From: Pseudocitrobacter cyperus
Lineage (GTDB): Bacteria; Pseudomonadota; Gammaproteobacteria; Enterobacterales; Enterobacteriaceae
Length of the DNA stretch: 64,000 bases
Direction: 5' to 3'
NCBI RefSeq assembly: GCF_039889165.1
Contig: NZ_JAYMYY010000004.1
Coordinates: forward strand, 310,001 to 374,000
Under the pieces are notes generated by a model. The model was not told the origin of the DNA. It did no database searches and saw only the letters and a list, made by a program, of their open reading frames with translations. This document shows, one piece after another, positions 17,325 to 25,697 of the stretch. The translations under genes and the position numbers were made by a program. How positions within the stretch are numbered: the first letter of the stretch is position 1; each line of letters opens with the position of its first letter.

Positions 17325-18074
17325 GTGAAGCTTACGATTCTGATATCCACTTTAGCTAGCAGAGTTTACGGGCTAAAGAGCGTACTCGACTCGGTAGACA
17401 TTGCGTGTTATACAATAATTATTGTTCAAGGACATTGTGATGGTGATATAAAAAAATATTTACAATCCCTTTCAAAATCATATGGATCCAGAATATTATA
17501 TAGTAACACTGTTGGTGTCACCTCGAGTCGAAATATTGGTATCAATTCTTGTACCACACCTTATGCTTTATTCTGTGATGACGATATACAATATGTTCCA
17601 GGTTCTTTGGCAAAGGTAATTTCCTCTTTTGAAGAAAACCCAGATGCCGCCTTTCTTACATATAACGTCATAGATGAAAATGGTATTAATCTGAAGCAAT
17701 ATCCTCAAACTGTTATCAGACACTCAAAATTTAGTATAATGAAGGTCGGGACTATTGAGGTCGCGGTTAATATGGACATATGCCGGGGTGTAAATTTCCC
17801 TGAGGATATGGGTGCAGGGAAGAAGTTATATTGTTGTGATGAGCCAGTATATTTATCCAATATAATAAATAAGTTAAAAGATAAAAAAAATGCTGGATAT
17901 CATGTTCCTTTGACATTATGCATTCATCCCCGTATTTCCTCAGGTAAGTCCTTGAAGTCACGGTATGCATTACTGACTAGATGGATATGTTTTAAAAGAG
18001 TTTATCCCTTTTATCAAGCACCTATAGTTTTTATTGCTTTTTGTGTAAAAAACTTCCGTAAAATATTTTTGTGA
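17325..18074 (+). CDS. Glycosyltransferase of the O-antigen locus (GT2-like)
   Basis: A 249-residue protein with a GT-A fold signature: an N-terminal MKLTILISTLASR strand, SNTVGVTSSRNIGI, and a DxD-type metal site in ALFCDDDIQYVPGSL. The C-terminal region has RGVNFPEDMGAGKKLYCCDE, which may bind the acceptor. The start is GTG at 17325, one base after the previous stop; the ATG at 17323 is followed at once by a stop codon. AAGGG lies about ten bases upstream. Sugar specificity is unknown. Confidence 0.82.
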   Translation: MKLTILISTLASRVYGLKSVLDSVDIACYTIIIVQGHCDGDIKKYLQSLSKSYGSRILYSNTVGVTSSRNIGINSCTTPYALFCDDDIQYVPGSLAKVISSFEENPDAAFLTYNVIDENGINLKQYPQTVIRHSKFSIMKVGTIEVAVNMDICRGVNFPEDMGAGKKLYCCDEPVYLSNIINKLKDKKNAGYHVPLTLCIHPRISSGKSLKSRYALLTRWICFKRVYPFYQAPIVFIAFCVKNFRKIFL

Positions 18075-18080
18075 GATTTT

Positions 18081-18842
18081 ATGCGACTTAGACCTCTTGT
18101 TTCAATTATCATGCCTTCTTATAATAGTTCAAAGACAATTAGACGCAGTATTGATTCGATAATTGCACAATCGTATGATAACTGGGAGTTGCTTGTTACT
18201 GATGATAAATCTTCTGACGATACGCTTTCACTCCTGAAAAATTATGCTGAAATGGACGAAAGAATTAAAGTATTTGTACTTAATGAAAATGGAGGCGCAG
18301 GAGTAGCAAGGAATAACTCAATATATCATGCAAGTGGAAGATATATTGCTTTTTTGGATAGTGACGATGAATGGCATCCAAAAAAACTGCAAAAGCAGAT
18401 AAAGTTTATGCTTGACAATAAGTATGCATTGACTTATACCGCGTATCGGAAAATTGACGGTAATAATAATCTTAAGGGGAGTATCTATCCTCCAATGCGT
18501 ACGTGTTATTCCGATCTACTTAAGTCGAATGTAATCGGTTGTTTAACAGCTATATACGATACGGAACTTCTTGGGAAAATATATATGCCAGTCATCCGCA
18601 AACGACAAGACATGGCTCTGTGGTTACTAATTTTAGAAAAAATAGACTATGCCTGGTGCCTTAATGATGTACTTGCGTATTACAGAGAGGGGCATGAATC
18701 TCTCTCGTCGAACAAGTTAAAAATTCTTAAGTCCCAATGGGGGTTTTATCGAGACTATCTTAAATATAGTCTATTTAAATCTGCTTATTATTTTAGTTTT
18801 TACTTGGTGAAAGCCTATAAAAAGCATAATAAAACGAAATAA
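18081..18842 (+). CDS. Family 2 glycosyltransferase, last gene of the O-antigen island
   Basis: A 253-residue GT2 enzyme: SIIMPSYNSSKTIRRSIDSI at the N-terminus, LVTDDKSSDDT, the acceptor-side NGGAGVARNNSI, and FLDSDDEWHP as metal site, with KRQDMALWLLILEK near the C-terminus as the ED/QD-type base region. This family is common as the transferase acting next to the first sugar in O-units, but that is inference. It lies six bases after the previous gene and is the last AT-rich gene before gnd. Confidence 0.88.
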   Translation: MRLRPLVSIIMPSYNSSKTIRRSIDSIIAQSYDNWELLVTDDKSSDDTLSLLKNYAEMDERIKVFVLNENGGAGVARNNSIYHASGRYIAFLDSDDEWHPKKLQKQIKFMLDNKYALTYTAYRKIDGNNNLKGSIYPPMRTCYSDLLKSNVIGCLTAIYDTELLGKIYMPVIRKRQDMALWLLILEKIDYAWCLNDVLAYYREGHESLSSNKLKILKSQWGFYRDYLKYSLFKSAYYFSFYLVKAYKKHNKTK

Positions 18843-19001
18843 AATTTGCTCAATTAACGCTCATCTTGCTCTTCTACGCCATGTCAACACTGAAATATAA
18901 GCACATTTATTGACTACACACGTTTGTTATTCTTGGGTTAATATCTCAATACATTTTAGCCACGGCATAACCGTGGTGACCACACCTGACAGGAGTACAT
19001 A

Positions 19002-20408
19002 ATGTCTAAGCAACAGATCGGCGTAGTCGGTATGGCAGTGATGGGGCGCAACCTGGCGCTCAACATCGAAAGCCGTGGTTATACCGTCTCCATCTTTAAC
19101 CGCTCCCGTGAAAAAACTGAAGAAGTTGTTGCCGAAAATCCAGGCAAAAAACTGGTTCCTTACTACACGGTACAGGAGTTCGTCGAATCTCTTGAAACAC
19201 CTCGTCGTATCCTGTTGATGGTGAAAGCAGGCGCAGGCACTGATGCCGCGATTGATTCCCTGAAACCGTATCTCGATAAAGGCGACATCATCATTGATGG
19301 TGGTAACACCTTCTTCCAGGACACTATTCGTCGTAACCGTGAGCTGTCTGCTGAAGGTTTCAACTTCATCGGTACCGGTGTTTCCGGTGGTGAAGAGGGC
19401 GCTCTGAAAGGCCCATCCATTATGCCTGGTGGTCAGAAAGAAGCCTATGAACTGGTTGCCCCAATTCTGACCAAAATTGCTGCGGTTGCAGAAGATGGTG
19501 AGCCGTGCGTGACCTACATTGGTGCTGATGGTGCTGGCCATTATGTGAAAATGGTTCACAACGGTATCGAATACGGCGATATGCAGCTGATCGCAGAAGC
19601 GTACTCTCTGCTGAAAGGTGGCCTGAACCTGTCAAACGACGAGTTGGCGAAAACCTTCACCGAGTGGAACGAAGGCGAGCTGAGTAGCTACCTGATCGAC
19701 ATCACCAAAGACATCTTCACCAAAAAAGATGAAGACGGTAACTACCTGGTGGATGTGATCCTGGATGAAGCGGCAAACAAAGGTACCGGTAAGTGGACCA
19801 GCCAGAGCTCTCTGGATCTCGGCGAACCGCTGTCTCTGATCACCGAGTCCGTATTTGCGCGTTACATCTCCTCTCTGAAAGATCAGCGTGTTGCTGCCTC
19901 TAAAGTGCTTTCTGGCCCGAAAGCGGAGCTGGCTGGCGACAAAGCAGCTTTCGTTGAGAAAGTACGCCGTGCGCTGTACCTCGGTAAAATCGTTTCTTAC
20001 GCGCAGGGCTTCTCTCAGCTTCGTGCCGCGTCTGATGAATACAACTGGGATCTGAACTACGGTGAAATCGCTAAGATCTTCCGTGCCGGTTGTATCATTC
20101 GTGCGCAATTCCTGCAGAAAATTACTGATGCCTATGCGGAAAATGCGGGCATTGCTAACCTGCTCCTGGCGCCGTACTTTAAAAATATCGCTGATGAGTA
20201 TCAGCAGGCATTGCGTGACGTGGTTGCCTACGCTGTACAAAATGGTATCCCGGTTCCGACATTTGGCGCAGCGGTTGCCTATTACGACAGCTACCGTTCA
20301 GCGGTGTTGCCGGCTAACCTGATTCAGGCTCAGCGTGACTACTTCGGTGCGCATACGTATAAGCGTACTGATAAAGAAGGTGTATTCCATACCGAATGGT
20401 TGGATTAG
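19002..20408 (+). CDS. gnd: 6-phosphogluconate dehydrogenase, decarboxylating
   Basis: The 468-residue oxidative pentose phosphate enzyme, making ribulose 5-phosphate, CO2 and NADPH. It has the Rossmann start GVVGMAVMGRNLALNIESRG and the family signature IGADGAGHYVKMVHNGIEYG with the catalytic lysine. Base composition returns to backbone level here, marking the right edge of the O-antigen island. The 159-base upstream gap has a CCACGG/CCGTGG hairpin (18960-18976) and AGGAG before the ATG. In E. coli gnd expression follows growth rate through structure in its leader and coding sequence. A terminator follows at 20435. Confidence 0.98.
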   Translation: MSKQQIGVVGMAVMGRNLALNIESRGYTVSIFNRSREKTEEVVAENPGKKLVPYYTVQEFVESLETPRRILLMVKAGAGTDAAIDSLKPYLDKGDIIIDGGNTFFQDTIRRNRELSAEGFNFIGTGVSGGEEGALKGPSIMPGGQKEAYELVAPILTKIAAVAEDGEPCVTYIGADGAGHYVKMVHNGIEYGDMQLIAEAYSLLKGGLNLSNDELAKTFTEWNEGELSSYLIDITKDIFTKKDEDGNYLVDVILDEAANKGTGKWTSQSSLDLGEPLSLITESVFARYISSLKDQRVAASKVLSGPKAELAGDKAAFVEKVRRALYLGKIVSYAQGFSQLRAASDEYNWDLNYGEIAKIFRAGCIIRAQFLQKITDAYAENAGIANLLLAPYFKNIADEYQQALRDVVAYAVQNGIPVPTFGAAVAYYDSYRSAVLPANLIQAQRDYFGAHTYKRTDKEGVFHTEWLD

Positions 20409-20434
20409 TCTGATTTGATGGTCAACTAAAATTT

Positions 20435-20464
20435 AAGCCCGGGACATTCTTCCGGGCTTTTTTA
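20435..20464 (+). terminator. Intrinsic terminator of gnd
   Basis: AAGCCCGG (20435-20442) pairs with CCGGGCTT (20452-20459) and is followed by a run of T to 20463. It lies 27 bases after the gnd stop. Confidence 0.88.
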
Positions 20465-20649
20465 TTACTAAATATGGGGCGTTCACCGCGCAAACGTGTA
20501 ATTTAATCAGTTTACAGGCTACGGATTTCGACCTTTCTGACCGACACATTTCTTGACAGCCTGGAGATATAAGGGTTAAAAAAACCCGGTATTGTATTTT
20601 ATGTCGGTGAGTCATCCCGCAAACGTTTAACTAATAGAAGTCAGAGCTA

Positions 20650-21816
20650 ATGAAAATAACGATTTCAGGAACAGGTTATGTAGGTCTCTCGAACGGCATT
20701 CTGATTGCGCAAAATCATGAAGTGGTTGCTCTTGATATCGTGCAGGCTAAAGTTGATATGCTTAATCAGAAGCGTTCTCCTATCGTCGATAAAGAGATTG
20801 AAGAGTATCTGGCAACGAAAGATCTCAACTTTCGTGCAACCACTGATAAGCATGATGCCTATCAGAATGCTGACTATGTCATAATTGCGACACCGACTGA
20901 TTATGATCCTAAAACTAATTATTTCAATACTTCTAGTGTAGAGTCCGTCATTCGTGATGTTACTGATATTAACCCCCATGCTGTAATGATCATTAAATCG
21001 ACCATTCCCGTTGGGTTTACACAGTCGATAAAAGAGAAACTGGGAATCAAGAATCTCATTTTTTCACCAGAATTCTTACGTGAAGGTAAAGCCCTTTACG
21101 ATAACCTCCATCCGTCCAGAATTGTTATCGGGGAGCGTTCTGACCGCGCCGAAAAATTCGCCTCACTGCTACAGCAAGGTGCAATCAAGCAGAATATTCC
21201 TACATTATTTACTGATTCTACTGAAGCGGAAGCTATTAAGCTTTTTGCCAACACTTACCTTGCGATGCGCGTCGCTTACTTCAATGAATTAGATAGTTAC
21301 GCTGAAACGCTGGGGCTGAACTCTCGTCAGATAATCGAAGGTGTATGCCTCGACCCGCGTATTGGCAATCACTATAACAACCCGTCATTTGGCTACGGCG
21401 GCTATTGCCTGCCGAAAGATACTAAGCAGTTGCTGGCCAACTACCAGTCGGTACCAAACAACATTATCTCGGCAATTGTTGACGCTAACCGCACGAGAAA
21501 AGATTTCGTGGCCGATGCCATTCTGGCGCGGAAGCCGAAAGTTGTTGGTATCTATCGGCTGATCATGAAAAGCGGTTCCGATAACTTCCGTGCGTCCTCC
21601 GTACAGGGCATTATGAAACGCCTGAAGGCGAAGGGGATAACGGTGATTGTGTACGAACCGGTGATGAAAGAAGATGAGTTCTTCAACTCTCGGGTGGTGC
21701 GTGACCTTGATGCGTTCAAACAGGAGGTGGATGTTATCGTCTCCAACAGGATGGCGGAAGAGTTAGCAGATGTTGCTGAGAAAGTTTACACCCGCGATCT
21801 TTTTGGCAACGATTAA
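20650..21816 (+). CDS. ugd: UDP-glucose 6-dehydrogenase
   Basis: Oxidises UDP-glucose to UDP-glucuronate with two NAD+, supplying colanic acid and the aminoarabinose lipid A pathway. The 388-residue protein opens MKITISGTGYVGLSNGILIA (Rossmann GxGxxG) and carries the catalytic cysteine in GYGGYCLPKDTKQL. It is flanked by terminators on both sides, so it is a single-gene unit. The 241-base gap from gnd includes its promoter; no regulator site was recognised with certainty. Confidence 0.98.
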   Translation: MKITISGTGYVGLSNGILIAQNHEVVALDIVQAKVDMLNQKRSPIVDKEIEEYLATKDLNFRATTDKHDAYQNADYVIIATPTDYDPKTNYFNTSSVESVIRDVTDINPHAVMIIKSTIPVGFTQSIKEKLGIKNLIFSPEFLREGKALYDNLHPSRIVIGERSDRAEKFASLLQQGAIKQNIPTLFTDSTEAEAIKLFANTYLAMRVAYFNELDSYAETLGLNSRQIIEGVCLDPRIGNHYNNPSFGYGGYCLPKDTKQLLANYQSVPNNIISAIVDANRTRKDFVADAILARKPKVVGIYRLIMKSGSDNFRASSVQGIMKRLKAKGITVIVYEPVMKEDEFFNSRVVRDLDAFKQEVDVIVSNRMAEELADVAEKVYTRDLFGND

Positions 21817-21832
21817 CTAAAATTATTGACAA

Positions 21833-21867
21833 TCTGAATGCCTTCGCAACTGGCATTCAGACTTTTT
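21833..21867 (+). terminator. Intrinsic terminator of ugd
   Basis: TCTGAATGCC (21833-21842) pairs with GGCATTCAGA (21852-21861), followed by CTTTTTACT. It starts 17 bases after the ugd stop. Confidence 0.85.
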
Positions 21868-21981
21868 ACTGATTCTTTTCAGGTTTCTCTGTTTTTGGTG
21901 AAAATCCTATAGAAATTCCGGATGCGGTAGGTAAACTTGTGCCTTCGTGGGGTTTTTGTTTGGATGTCACATAAGGTTTTT

Positions 21982-22959
21982 ATGATTCAAGATAATAATA
22001 ATGGGCGTAGCGGGTATGACAGGGAGTCGGAGCAGATCGACCTCATCGATCTGTTAATGCAGCTCTGGCGTGGCAAGTTGACTATCATCGTGTGTGTTAT
22101 CATCGCAATAGCAATTGCTCTGGCTTATGTCTTTTTGGCGAAAGAGAAGTGGACTTCAACCGCGACTATCACGCGCCCCGATGCGGCACAGATTGCGACC
22201 TACCACAATGCCGTAAATACCCTGGATTCATCGGTAACCTTGTCTGATGTTCAAAACCAGGTCATTAACCGCTTTAATTCTGCTTTTATCGCTTTGACAG
22301 AAGCGCTGGATAATCAGGAAGAACCTGAAAAACTGACTATTGAGCCAGCGGTTAAGGGCCAGTCTCTGCCTCTAACTGTAACTTACGTCAGTGACTCCGC
22401 CCAATCCGCCCAGCGTGGCATTGCCGAATACATCCAGAAAATCGACGAGCAAATCGCGGACGAGCTGGAGCTTGACCTTAATGACACCGTCAAATTACGT
22501 GTGATGAACATTAAGGACGACCTGGAAAACCAGGAAACCGTTGCTCAGGAACAAAAAGACCTGCGTATTAAGCAGATCACCGAATCCCTGAAATATGCGC
22601 AAAAAAGTAACGTCACTAAACCGCAGCTTCAGCAGACGCAAGATGTGACCCAGGAGACCATGTTCCTGCTGGGCACTGAAGCACTGGGCTCAATGGTTGC
22701 CAATGAAGCCAGCCGTCCGCTGACTTTTGGCGCAGGTTACTACGCGCTGAAGAAAAATCTGCTCGATATCGAAAAGCTGAAAGTTGACCCGAAAACTATC
22801 CACGTCTATCGCTACGTGATGAAGCCAACGTTGCCAATCCGTCGCGACAGCCCGAAACGTGGCCTGACGCTGGTTCTGGCTGTGCTGCTGGGCGGGATGA
22901 TTGGCGCTGGTGTTGTGCTGGGCCGCAACGCGCTGCGTAACTATAAAGCCAAAGCATAA
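21982..22959 (+). CDS. wzzB: O-antigen chain length determinant
   Basis: A 325-residue polysaccharide co-polymerase that sets the modal number of O-units made by Wzy. It has the classic two-helix topology: a first membrane helix at about 32-52 (IVCVIIAIAIALAYVFLA), a large periplasmic coiled-coil region, and a second helix near the C-terminus (about 295-315). The proline-rich segment before it (MKPTLPIRRDSPKRG) is the Wzz hallmark. The ATG at 21982 follows ATAAGG and gives MIQDNNNGRSGYDRESEQID; earlier in-frame starts at 21937 and 21964 lack a good ribosome binding site. Confidence 0.96.
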   Translation: MIQDNNNGRSGYDRESEQIDLIDLLMQLWRGKLTIIVCVIIAIAIALAYVFLAKEKWTSTATITRPDAAQIATYHNAVNTLDSSVTLSDVQNQVINRFNSAFIALTEALDNQEEPEKLTIEPAVKGQSLPLTVTYVSDSAQSAQRGIAEYIQKIDEQIADELELDLNDTVKLRVMNIKDDLENQETVAQEQKDLRIKQITESLKYAQKSNVTKPQLQQTQDVTQETMFLLGTEALGSMVANEASRPLTFGAGYYALKKNLLDIEKLKVDPKTIHVYRYVMKPTLPIRRDSPKRGLTLVLAVLLGGMIGAGVVLGRNALRNYKAKA

Positions 22960-22976
22960 CGCTTACGCCAGATAAG

Positions 22977-23003
22977 AAAAAACCGGGCTCGCCCGGTTTT
23001 TTT
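22977..23003. terminator. Bidirectional terminator between wzzB and hisI
   Basis: AAAAAACCGGGC (22977-22988) and GCCCGGTTTTTT (22991-23002) form a perfect 12-bp stem with a two-base loop. Read in either direction it ends in a T-run, so it can serve both the convergent wzzB and the his operon. Confidence 0.92.
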
Positions 23004-23018
23004 ACGCCTGATGAAAAC

Positions 23019-23618
23019 TTACTGGTGACGTTTCCGCAGGTTCTCAATCACCGTAGTTAAATCCAGTTCCTGATCCTGCAACAGCACCAGCAGGTGATAC
23101 ATCAAATCCGACGCTTCGTTCGTCAGCTCAAAGCGGTCTTTCACCGTGGCGGCAAGCGCCGTCTCAACGCCTTCTTCACCCACTTTCTGCGCGATGCGTT
23201 TGGTGCCGCTGGCATACAGGCGCGCGGTGTAAGAACTTTCCGGGTCTGCGGTTTTACGCTCGGCCAGCAGTTGTTCCAGTTGGTAGAGGAACAGCCACTG
23301 GTGGCTGGCGTCGCCGAAGCAACTGGAGGTGCCTTTGTGGCAGGTCGGGCCAATCGGGTTAACCAGCACCAGCAGGGTGTCATTATCACAGTCGGGCGTG
23401 ATGCTGACCACGTTCAGGAAGTGGCCGGAGGTTTCACCTTTAGTCCACAACCGTTCTTTGGTGCGCGAGTAAAACGTCACTTTCCCGGACGACTGTGTCT
23501 GTGCCAGCGCCTCTTGATTCATATAGCCCAGCATTAAGACTTCGCCGGAGACCGCGTGTTGTACGATGGCGGGCATCAGTCCGTCGGTTTTTTCCCAGTC
23601 CAGTTGTTCAGTTAACAT
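23019..23618 (-). CDS. hisI: Bifunctional phosphoribosyl-AMP cyclohydrolase / phosphoribosyl-ATP pyrophosphatase
   Basis: The 199-residue HisIE fusion carries out the second and third steps of histidine synthesis. The N-terminal cyclohydrolase domain (about 1-110) has the zinc-binding PDCDNDTLL and GPTCHKGTSSCFG motifs. The C-terminal pyrophosphatase domain has VGEEGVETALAA and NEASDLMYHLLVLL. It is the last gene of the operon and overlaps hisF by seven bases. The start MLTEQLDWEKTDG is four residues shorter than in E. coli. Confidence 0.98.
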   Translation of the reverse strand: MLTEQLDWEKTDGLMPAIVQHAVSGEVLMLGYMNQEALAQTQSSGKVTFYSRTKERLWTKGETSGHFLNVVSITPDCDNDTLLVLVNPIGPTCHKGTSSCFGDASHQWLFLYQLEQLLAERKTADPESSYTARLYASGTKRIAQKVGEEGVETALAATVKDRFELTNEASDLMYHLLVLLQDQELDLTTVIENLRKRHQ

Positions 23619-24388
23619 ACCCGTATCTCCACGCCCTGTGCGGCCAGGTACGCTTTTAATTCACCAATATTAATAATTTGCTTGTGGAATACCGAGGCGG
23701 CCAGCGCGCCATCGACATCCGCATCACGGAAGGCTTCGAGGAAGTGTTCCATCGTGCCCGCGCCGCCCGAGGCAATCAGCGGAACATGGCAGACGTCACG
23801 GACTTTTTTCAGTTGTTCCAGGTCGTAGCCGTTACGTACACCGTCCTGGTTCATCATGTTGAGGACGATTTCCCCCGCGCCACGCTTTTGCACTTCCTGC
23901 ACCCAGTCGAGCGTTTCCCACTGGGTGACGCGGGTGCGGCTTTCGTCGCCGGTGTATTGATTGACGTGATATTTGCCGCTGTCGGCGTCAAACCAGGTGT
24001 CGATGCCGACCACGATGCACTGCACGCCAAAGCGATCCGCCAGGCGGGTAATCAGCTCCGGGTCGGCCAGCGCCGGGGAGTTGATGGAAATTTTATCTGC
24101 GCCGAAAGAGAGGATCTTCGCCGCGTCGTCGATGGATTTGATACCACCGGCGACGCAGAAGGGGATATCGATCACTTCTGCGACGCGTGAGACCCAGCTT
24201 TTATCAACCACGCGGCCATCGCTGGAGGCGGTGATATCGTAAAACACTAATTCATCTGCGCCTTCGTCGGCATAGCGTTTTGCCAGCGGCACGATGTCGC
24301 CGATGATTTCGTGATTGCGAAACTGCACGCCCTTAACGACCTGGCCATCACGCACGTCCAGGCAGGGGATTATCCGTTTTGCCAGCAT
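23612..24388 (-). CDS. hisF: Imidazole glycerol phosphate synthase, cyclase subunit
   Basis: A 258-residue TIM barrel that uses ammonia from HisH to convert PRFAR into imidazole glycerol phosphate and AICAR. It starts MLAKRIIPCLDVRDGQVVKG with the catalytic aspartate (Asp11); the second catalytic aspartate is in the DLEQL/NMMNQDGVRNGYD region, and the half-barrel repeats VAGGIKS and IASGGAG bind phosphate. The start overlaps hisA by 19 bases. Confidence 0.98.
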   Translation of the reverse strand: MLAKRIIPCLDVRDGQVVKGVQFRNHEIIGDIVPLAKRYADEGADELVFYDITASSDGRVVDKSWVSRVAEVIDIPFCVAGGIKSIDDAAKILSFGADKISINSPALADPELITRLADRFGVQCIVVGIDTWFDADSGKYHVNQYTGDESRTRVTQWETLDWVQEVQKRGAGEIVLNMMNQDGVRNGYDLEQLKKVRDVCHVPLIASGGAGTMEHFLEAFRDADVDGALAASVFHKQIINIGELKAYLAAQGVEIRVC

Positions 24389-25107
24389 TGGATGGCCTCC
24401 GTTACGGTGAATTTATCTTCCAGCAGTGCGCGGCCGACAATCACGCCACGCACGCCGGTGCCGCGCAGGGCGGCGATGTCCGCCAGCGAGCCGATGCCGC
24501 CGGAAGACTGAAATGCCACCTGCGGGTAGCGGGCGCAGACTTCTTCATACAGCGAGATATTGGAACCCGCCAGCGTGCCGTCACGCGAAATATCGGTGCA
24601 CAGTACGTGTTGCAGGCCAACCGGCAGATAGGTTTCGACCAGTTCTTCCAGCGTGACGCCGGAGTTTTCCTGCCAGCCGCTAACCGCGACTTGCTTTGTA
24701 CCTTGTTCGTCGATGCGCACGTCCAGCGCCAGCACCAGGTGCTCCGCGCCAAAGCGGGTAAACCAGCCTTTGACGACCTCCGGGGATTTTACCGCCGTCG
24801 AGCCCACAACCACACGTTCAACGCCCGCTTCCAGCAGTGCCGCCACATCATCTTCGCTGCGCACGCCGCCGCCAACCTGTACCGGAACATTCACGCCCGC
24901 CACCAGTTGTTTCAGCAACGGGATCTGGCGCAGTGCCGGGTCTTTCGCGCCGGTTAAATCGACCAGGTGCAGCACTTGCGCGCCCTGAGAGGCGTAATCC
25001 TGTAAACGCGGCAGCGGGTCGTTGCCGTAATCGCGCTGTTGGGCGTAATCGCCCTGATGCAAACGCACTACCGTGCCATTAATTAAATCTAAAGCTGGAA
25101 TGATCAT
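24370..25107 (-). CDS. hisA: ProFAR isomerase
   Basis: A 245-residue TIM barrel isomerase converting ProFAR to PRFAR. It begins MIIPALDLINGTVVRLHQGD (catalytic Asp7) and has the paired phosphate-binding loops VQVGGGVRS and FQSSGGIGS, with the second catalytic aspartate in CTDISRDGTLAG. Its start shares one base with the hisH stop (TAATG). Confidence 0.98.
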   Translation of the reverse strand: MIIPALDLINGTVVRLHQGDYAQQRDYGNDPLPRLQDYASQGAQVLHLVDLTGAKDPALRQIPLLKQLVAGVNVPVQVGGGVRSEDDVAALLEAGVERVVVGSTAVKSPEVVKGWFTRFGAEHLVLALDVRIDEQGTKQVAVSGWQENSGVTLEELVETYLPVGLQHVLCTDISRDGTLAGSNISLYEEVCARYPQVAFQSSGGIGSLADIAALRGTGVRGVIVGRALLEDKFTVTEAIQCWQNG

Positions 25108-25697
25108 TACATCTCCAGGAAGTTTTTCAGCAGTTGCGCCCCGGCCGCACCCGAACGTTCCGGATGAAACTGCACGCCGTAAAAGTTATCTTTCTGCACC
25201 GCCGCGGTAAACGGTTCGCCGTAGTGACACTGCGCGATAGTGTACGGGTTCACCGGCATGGCGTAGCTGTGGACGAAATAGAAGTACGCGCCATCTTCGA
25301 TGCCCCGGAACAGTCGGTCGCCCGCTTTCGGGTAGACGCGGTTCCAGCCCATGTGCGGCAGAGGCAGACCGAAGTCAGTCATTTTTGGCACATCCTGGTC
25401 GATGATGCCCAGCAGGTCGACGCCGTTGCTTTCCGCGCTGCGGCTGCCGAGGATTTGCATCCCGAGGCAAATACCCAGCACCGGTTGGGTGCAGGCTTTA
25501 ATCAGCTCGACCAGTTCACGCTCGCGGATCTGATCCATCGCCGCCTGTGCGGTACCCACACCTGGCAGAAACAGTTTGTCGGCACGCAGCACCACGTCCG
25601 GGTCACGGCTGACCACCGGGTCATAACCATGACGACTGATGGCGGACTTCACCGAGTTCAGGTTGGCGCAGCCGGTATCAAGGATGACGACGTTCAT
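25107..25697 (-). CDS. hisH: Imidazole glycerol phosphate synthase, glutaminase subunit
   Basis: A class I glutamine amidotransferase of 196 residues that feeds ammonia to HisF. The nucleophile cysteine is in PVLGICLGMQIL, and the His-Glu pair is in GVQFHPERSG. The ATG at 25697 overlaps the hisB stop (TGATG) and gives MNVVILDTGCANLNSVKSAI; a GTG one codon earlier is possible but unneeded. Confidence 0.97.
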   Translation of the reverse strand: MNVVILDTGCANLNSVKSAISRHGYDPVVSRDPDVVLRADKLFLPGVGTAQAAMDQIRERELVELIKACTQPVLGICLGMQILGSRSAESNGVDLLGIIDQDVPKMTDFGLPLPHMGWNRVYPKAGDRLFRGIEDGAYFYFVHSYAMPVNPYTIAQCHYGEPFTAAVQKDNFYGVQFHPERSGAAGAQLLKNFLEM

